DNA from: Fragilariopsis cylindrus CCMP1102
Taxonomy: Eukaryota > Bacillariophyta > Bacillariophyceae > Bacillariales > Bacillariaceae
Assembly (NCBI GenBank): GCA_900095095.1
Contig: FMBT01000395.1
Span: 84,313 to 148,312 of the forward strand
Length of the DNA stretch: 64,000 nucleotides
Direction: 5' to 3'
The notes beneath the pieces are model-generated. The model made no database searches. It worked only from the letters and a program-made list of their open reading frames with translations, and was not told the DNA's origin. How positions within the stretch are numbered: position 1 is the first letter of the stretch; each line of letters begins with the position of its first letter. Below are positions 57,586 to 64,000 of this stretch, in pieces. A program made the translations under genes and the position numbers.

Positions 57586-58984
57586 ATGTCGGATCAGTCA
57601 TCTGATTCTGATTCTGCTTCTGATCCGAATATCGATTCTGATACGTACAGTAATGATGATAATGATGATGAGGCACAAGCAGCAACAACAACAACAAATA
57701 GAGGAGGAGGAGAGTCATCGGAGATGATGATGAATGGGGACGTGCACACAAACAACAACGATGGCAATGACAAGACTGGCGCCGTTAATAATGCTTCTGC
57801 CATTGGGATTAACGCTGCTGCTGCAGCAGCTGAAGCCACCGCCATTGCATCAATAAACTCAGCAGCAAATGCAACGATGCCATCAACATTTAATAATACT
57901 ACAAATAATACTGCCGGTACTAAAAAACCACCAGCTTCTGCTGCTACTGCTGCTGCTACTGCTGCTCATAATTATAAAAATAATGGCAATGACACTAACG
58001 GTAAGTCAAGTAGTAAAACAGCAAGTTCTAGTAGTAAAAGTGGTAAAATGAAATTAGGAACGATGATGAGACAAAGACGATTATCAATGAATCGTGCATC
58101 TGCAAAAGCACGTAGGAAGCAAAAAAAAACCATAGTTGAATCATTAATGCAACAGGTTGTTGAATTAAAGGATCAATTAAAGCAATCGGAAAGAGAGAAT
58201 GTATTCTTGACAGAACAAAATAGACAAGTATCAATACAATTATTAGCATATCAGAATCCGAATCAACTGAGTCTGAGTCAACATGGTGGGGTTTCCAGCA
58301 GCGCCAACGCCAACAACTGTGTCTCAAATTCAACAGCAACAGCAAGCAACTGCTGCTGCGATGATGAATAATCAGAATCAACAACAAGCTTCATCACTAT
58401 CATCCTCATCAATACACCCACAACAATCATTGCAACAGTCTCAATTCCCACAGCAGCAGCAATTCCAATTGGTACAGCAGCTTTTGCAGGCACAACAGCA
58501 ACAGATGTTACAACAACAACAGCAGCAACAACTACTTTCGTCATCATCATTAGCTGGCACACCCGATCCATCATCATCGTCACTTGCTGCATTAGCTGCA
58601 GCGTTAACGAATAATGCAAATAATAATCCAGCATCATCATCATTAGCATCAGTATCAGGATTACAACCTCAACTATTCCAACAACTAAATAATTTTGTAA
58701 TTAGTCAAGGACAACAACCACAGCAGCTACAGCAGCAGCAAAATAATAATCAAGAACAGCAAGTAAGCAACAACAATAGCAACGGTATTAGTAATAATAA
58801 TACGAACAACAGCAACAGTAATAATGATAATAATAATAGCAACAGCAACAACAACCAAGCTCTTCTATTAGATTTCTTATTACAACAGCAGCAACAACAA
58901 GCACAACCACAAAATCAAAATTCGAACAACAACTCAAATTTGAATATGATGAATAATAATACCTCGAATGCTTTTAATAGATGA
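57586..58984 (+). CDS. bZIP transcription factor with Gln/Asn-rich C-terminus, one frameshift
   Basis: The frame is open from ATG 57472, but MSDQSSDSDSASD from ATG 57586 looks like the natural start. Residues about 162-182 form the basic region (RQRRLSMNRASAKARRKQKK, with the conserved N..(A)SA..(A)R spacing). The zipper follows (IVESLMQQVVELKDQLKQ, then ERENVFLTEQNRQVSIQLL). The frame changes at GGTGGGG near 58288: dropping one G makes HGG run directly into FPAAPTPTTVSQIQQQQQ, and the Q/N-rich frame then continues to TGA 58984. Poly-Gln and poly-Asn tails of this kind are typical activation regions. About 465 aa if restored. Targets are unknown. Confidence 0.78.
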
Positions 58985-60765
58985 AATAAATTCAGGCACC
59001 AATAAATAGCAATATCATATCGAACTTCTGGAATTAGTTTTGGGTTGTTTGTATCTGTACACTAGCACACACACACCACACACACAAAACACGCTCTGTC
59101 ATAAGTCAAAGCAAGCAATCAAGCAGCCATTAATGTAATGTAACGTAATCGGCGGTGCACGTACGTGGGATGGGGATACCTACGTGCAAAAAGCAATATT
59201 TTTGAAGATAATTAACTTTGGGGGGATGAAAATGAAATATCAGTCAGTCAGTCAGTCACTCAGATTTCTTTGGCAAGAAAGGAAGAATTTTATGCCATTC
59301 CAGCATTCACTACACTATAGCACTACTGTAATCTAATGAAAAAAAATATATGTTGAAGTAATTCATGAACGGTGTACAATAATATTTTTTGAAGTACGTA
59401 TAGCGAGATATAACTATCTACTGGACATTTTCTTTTTCTTCTGGAAGATATGTATGTATGAACTGTACTGTACTGTAAATCAACTTGATTATTTGTTTGC
59501 TGCTTAGAGGTTTCCGTTTAATATTAGAGCTAATATTAACTTCGCGAGCGGGATAATATCACTTCGCCTTGCTTCACTGCCTCGGTTCTATCAATCTTTC
59601 TGCTATGTGTATCATATGCGGGGGTCAAAATCACTTGTTTATAGGAACTGTGCAACTAGTAGTAGAGCTGCTACTGTAATACTATGCAGTAGTTGTGACA
59701 CATAAGGTACTTCAGTAGTCGGTATTGGTGGTTCTACTAGAGTTCCCATGGGGATGTTTACCACTGTCCTTATAGAAACACTTAGAATTCTTACATTTTG
59801 AAAGCTTTATTTGCTGCTTCGGTCTTTTGTGTTTCATTAGGGGTTTTGTTGATAACACGTGCCATCATAGCATATGAAGTTGCTCCTCTTCAAGAGCTAC
59901 TAGCCCCTATCAGGATAAATTTTCTTTGTACTGGACTACTTTCTTAAAGATTAAATTAGGCAAACCCGGATTCTACCAATTTCAATGATTACTGAGTGAA
60001 AACAGAGTGGTCCCCCTTTGTCTTTGATATTCTGATGTTTTAAACTAGGTATAATTACCTATCTCATGCATAATCAACAACTAACTGCTTTTTATGCTAG
60101 ACTCTGTTATTAGTACTACTTACTTGTTGTTATTCAAGACGTGTGCATTCTGTGTACTCTTAGACTTACTTCCTCTCTGTTAGTACTATCATTATTTTTC
60201 TATTGACTTCCACTCTCTGTGCACATGTTGTTCATGATGTCAATATTCTGTCTCCTCTTGAAGTAGCTGACGTGGTCCAGTCCTAGGCAACTCGTGACTT
60301 GCCGAATCTTGACATTTAGTAGCAGACCGAGGTGGCATGCATGCATGTCAGGTAGCTCATTATTAGATGCCTGGATATTGAGCAACATCAGTCACCACAA
60401 TTAGCGACAATGTTCAAGGGAATCCATGATAGAAGCAATTGGCCGTGACATAACTGCCCTCCTTTCAGGATAAGAACCAGAAGGATTCTAGATAGGTCAC
60501 TTTGTTTCCCATGACATATGGGATTCATTCAGCTAGCCACTATGATATGACAGACTCAGTTATTTTATTGTCTTTTCTTTTATCTATTTCTATTAATATT
60601 AATATTAATATTAATATTAATATTTATTTTGAACACTCTCTAAAAAATAGAGGTGTACACAGGCAGGGGGGGGAGGCAGGGGGAGGAGGAAACAATGCAA
60701 TGCGAACCAAGGTAGGAGAGTATTTGTAGTGTGGAACTGGCATGCCATCTTGCCATCTTGCGTTC
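58985..60765. other. Intergenic region, no gene seen
   Basis: Contains a (CAGT)n run near 59242-59257 and an (ATTAAT)n run at about 60594-60624. The ORFs at 60200..60388 and 60502..60729 have no support. Confidence 0.45.
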
Positions 60766-60980
60766 TTGCCTTACAGTACCTTCCCAATTTTACAAATAAT
60801 AAATAATGGGGTTGCTTGGCTTCTTTGGGGGGGGGGGGGGGGAGAGAAAAAGAAAGAGTTCATTAAAACTGAGGTATGTTCAAAAGACTTTAACTTTACG
60901 CTTGCCTTACAGTACCTTCCCAATTTTTTCAAATAAATAATGGGGTTGCTTGGCTTCTTTGGGGGGGGGGGGGAGAAAAA
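60766..60980. repeat. 136-bp direct duplication with G-tract
   Basis: TTGCCTTACAGTACCTTCCC starts at 60766 and again at 60902. Each copy contains AATGGGGTTGCTTGGCTTCT, a run of 14-17 G, and GTTCATTAAAACTGAGGTA. The two copies differ mainly in G-tract length. Confidence 0.85.
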
Positions 60981-61164
60981 GGATGCGTTCATTAAAACTG
61001 AGGTACAGGCAAAACACTTTAACTTTACACGTTTTTGAACACGCTTTAACTTTTTCAGGCTGTTTAATTAATTGAAAACACTAAGACTTTTGTGCAGAAA
61101 AAATACTTAATTAGAAACATTTAACTTCTAGGCAAAGGACAGACTTATTCTTATTAGTTTTTAT

Positions 61165-64000
61165 TTTAAATAACGCAGAAAAACTAAATCATGTCCTGGG
61201 GTACTTGCTACCTATGCTATACCACTCCACTTTCTGGCATTCTAACCCATCCTAGCATGTATAAAGTCCCAATCAGATGGTATAATCTGAGCTTAATATA
61301 CATAGAGTAGATACCTGGACCAGCCCTTGGGGCGCTAGGTATGTGTTCTTTACACTTGAAGGTGGTAAAGGGTGTGATGCAGCCTAGGACATGGGAAAAT
61401 GGCCCATTTGGGGGGGTATGTGACCTAGTACACACTCAAACAGATGAATTGTCCCAAAGTAAGCATATGGAGTTGACCATATACACCAAAGGAAATATAA
61501 ACTTGGCGAGCTATGCGCAGGACCATGCTGATGTGGGTGCTAAAGGAGGAAAACCTGTTTTGGGGCCTAAATGACCCTTTTGGGGGCTTAGTACACCCTG
61601 GCACCTTCTTAATCTACCTACAGCCCTAAGCAATAGTTGGACCTTGTACCCATAGGTATAATGTTGAGCTCCATATAATCTTTCAAGGTTATTAGGTCTG
61701 CATTGATAGTGCATCACAGTCTTGATTACACTCACACTTGGCCCTTAAAGAGAAATTGTGTATTTTAGTAGCAGTGGGTTTTGACCCGTGACACCCCAGA
61801 TATATATGGTTACCTAAAGCAATGATATAATCCAAAACCTTTATGAATTAGGTTGATGCCTAGCTATTTTATTTGGGACTCAGCATACCTGGTATGGGCG
61901 GTAGCATCTCAAATATTTTTGCAACGTGTGCATTTTGGGCCATTTTATGTTTATTCTATTGTTCCCCGCCCCACTACACCACCAATATGGCAAATGTTCC
62001 AAGCATTGTTGGTGTATTTTGACCATGTGCATATATGAAGGTATCTGGGTGTTCAAACCATGGTCCAATTGTTTTTGTTATTGTTGCAGCCTATTTCTGA
62101 ATGGTAATTTGGGCATGGAAATATGACATGTTGGCCAAAATACAATGTTTGTGTTCTGGAGGCAAGAATAAGGTAAGTATGAGGGATCATGACCCTTGGT
62201 TCATCCCCAATGAGTATGAAATGAATGACTGGGTGGTATTTTGGTGCACCATGCTGGTTCTTGAACCTAAGGAGAAGTTATTCAACTTATTATTCACCTA
62301 AGGAGAAATAACCAAACTCCACTGGAGAATTTACTTTAGTCAAGTGATGATGAACCACCAGGGATGGTAGGAGAGAAACACATTTAATCTGTCTAGTACT
62401 ATTAAACCATTGTGTTTCATACCAACCTACACCTACCTGGATCTCTTGTTCACTCACCTAGTTATTTTTGTGCCTTCCACAACAGCAAAACAAATTTTAT
62501 TCCCCAACCACATGGTCAAAAAAGTTGTAGGAGGCAAACACAATGTTCTAATACACTATGTGGATATTTGTGCACCTGACTCATCTGGTGTTGTCCTCTG
62601 CAACCCTTTCAAATGAGATATTTTGTGGTTCATTTTGATCAAAAATCTTGTTATTTGTGTGCCTACCACATTATTAGCAAAACAAATTTTATTCTGTAAC
62701 CACATGAACAAAAAAGTTGAAGGACGCACACAGAATGCTCTAGTACACTATGTTAATGTTTGGGCACCTGACTTCATCTGGTGTTGTCCTCTACAACACT
62801 TTCAAATGAGATATTTTGTGGCTCATCTCTGATCGAAAATCTTGTTGTTTGTATGCCTTCCACAACAGCAAAATGAATTTTATTCCTCAACCACATGAAC
62901 AAAAAAGTTGAAGGAGGCAAACACAATGTTCTAATCAATTATGCGGATGCTAGTGCACCTGACTCATCTAGTGTTGTCCTCTCAACCCTTTCAAATGAGA
63001 TATTTGTGGTACATTTTGATGGAAAACCTGTATTTGTGTGCCTACCACATTAGCAAAACAAATTTTATTCCTCAACCACATGAACAAAAAGTTGTGGGAG
63101 GCAAACACAATGCTCTAGTACACTATGTTAATGTTTGTGCACCTGACTCATCTGGTGTTGTCCTCTGCAACCCTTTCAAATGAGATATTTTGTGGTTTAT
63201 TTTGATCAAAAATCTTGTTCATTTGTGTGCCTACCACATTAGCAAAACAAATTTTATTCCTCAACCACATGAACAAAAAAGTTGAAGGAGGCAAACACAA
63301 TGCTCTAGTACACTATGTTAATGTTTGTGCACCTGACTCATCTGGTGTTGTCCTCTGCAACCCTTTCAAATGAGATATTTGTGGTTTATTTTGATCAAAA
63401 ATCTTGTCATTTGTGTGCCTACCACATAGCAAAACAAATTTTATTCCTCAACCACATGAACAAAAAAGTTGAAGGAGGCAAACCACAATGCTCTAGTACA
63501 CTATGTTAATGTTTGTGCACCTGACTCATCTGGTGTTGTCCTCTGCAACCCTTTCAAATGAGATATTTTGTGGTTTATTTTGATCAAAAATCTTGTCATT
63601 TGTGTGCCTACCACATTAGCAAAACAAATTTTATTCCTCAACCACATGAACAAAAAGTTGAAGGAGGCAAACACAATGCTCTAGTACACTATTTTAATAT
63701 TTGTGCACCTGACTCATCTGGTGTTGTCCTCTACAACCCTTTCAAATGAGATATTTTGTGGTTCATTTTGATCAAAATCTTGTCATTTGTGTGCCTACCA
63801 CATTAGCAAAACAAATTTTATTCCTCAACCACATGAACAAAAAAGTTGTAGGAGGCAAACACAATGTTCTAATAAACTATATGGATGCTAGTGCACCCAC
63901 CCATCCGGTTGTCCATTGCAAAACAATTCAAATGAGATGTTTGTTGTGTGTACACATACATTTTAAATTTCCTAAATGTTGGCTGTGCGTGAGCCTACAT
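61165..64000 (-). mobile_element. Second TIR element (copy 2), inverted and cut by the window end
   Basis: From about 61198 to 62380 the sequence is the reverse complement of the core of copy 1 (31200-32405), for example ACTCCACTTTCTGGCATTCT and GTATAAAGTCCCAATCAGAT. The tandem array (62440-63960) follows, and the last 30 bases match the inner part of the copy 1 TIR (GTGAGCCTACAT). On the left, only the outermost AAAAACTAAATCATG of the TIR remains (about 61180-61194) and jumps straight to the core, so about 200 bp of TIR is deleted there. The element continues past 64000. Confidence 0.8.
62440..63960 (-). repeat. Tandem array, ~185-192-bp unit, about 8 copies
   Basis: The anchor GCAAAACAAATTTTATTC occurs at 62485, 62677, 62868 (as GCAAAATGAATTTTATTC), 63053, 63242, 63429, 63619 and 63806, with spacings of 185-192 bp. 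Units are the reverse complement of those at 30330-31200. The right-hand units are most alike, suggesting recent expansion at that end. Confidence 0.88.

Overview
This is a eukaryotic nuclear window, most probably from a diatom. Several genes carry GT-AG introns (about 110-545 bp where I could place both ends). Coding DNA is AT-rich and full of Asn, Gln, Ser, Thr and Asp runs. The gene set fits stramenopile algae: a DUF6824 protein, modular Cys-rich secreted proteins, a VWD protein with Pro-Thr linkers, a bZIP factor, a DUF1995 plastid-type protein and an allene-oxide-cyclase-like barrel. TAA, TAG and TGA all end intact genes, so the standard code is used. Genes stand singly with their own spacers; there are no operons.

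Layout. 0.6-4.7 kb: two secreted proteins on the minus strand. 4.8-6.4 kb: hairpins, direct repeats and a fold-back element. 6.6-9.5 kb: a DUF6824 protein and an orphan. 9.8-10.4 kb: a decayed copy of the barrel gene at 40.8 kb. 11.1-11.9 kb: a UPF0060 (YnfA-like) membrane protein. 12.7-16.3 kb: a GH3 glycosidase broken by several frameshifts. 16.7-22.0 kb: a type II membrane protein of unknown function, a PAF-acetylhydrolase-like lipase, and a paralogue of the 4.1-kb secreted protein. 23.2-24.3 kb: a duplicated repeat block. 24.5-27.1 kb: CDC14 phosphatase in three exons. 28.9-29.5 kb: a LINE relic. 30.1-32.6 kb: an element with long terminal inverted repeats (TIRs) and a ~193-bp tandem array. 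33.0-34.9 kb: a glycosyltransferase-like protein. 36.6-39.5 kb: a VWD protein. 40.8-42.2 kb: the barrel gene. 43.3-45.2 kb: a DUF1995 protein. 46.0-47.2 kb: a VHL-beta/cyclophilin-like fusion. 47.8-50.2 kb: an F-box/WD40-like protein. 57.6-59.0 kb: a bZIP factor. 61.2-64.0 kb: a second TIR element, inverted relative to the first and running off the window.

The genes do not form one pathway. At least six are predicted to enter the secretory route or sit in membranes. Many conserved genes are interrupted by single-base shifts, often at homopolymers or short repeats, while their protein sequence stays conserved on both sides. That pattern suggests consensus indel errors, uncollapsed alleles or very recent decay. 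The most unusual items are the inverted pair of TIR elements with nucleosome-sized tandem repeats, the VHL/cyclophilin fusion, the barrel gene with three in-frame stops plus its intron-retaining dead copy, and the family of small fold-back elements. I did not find a clear new multi-gene system.
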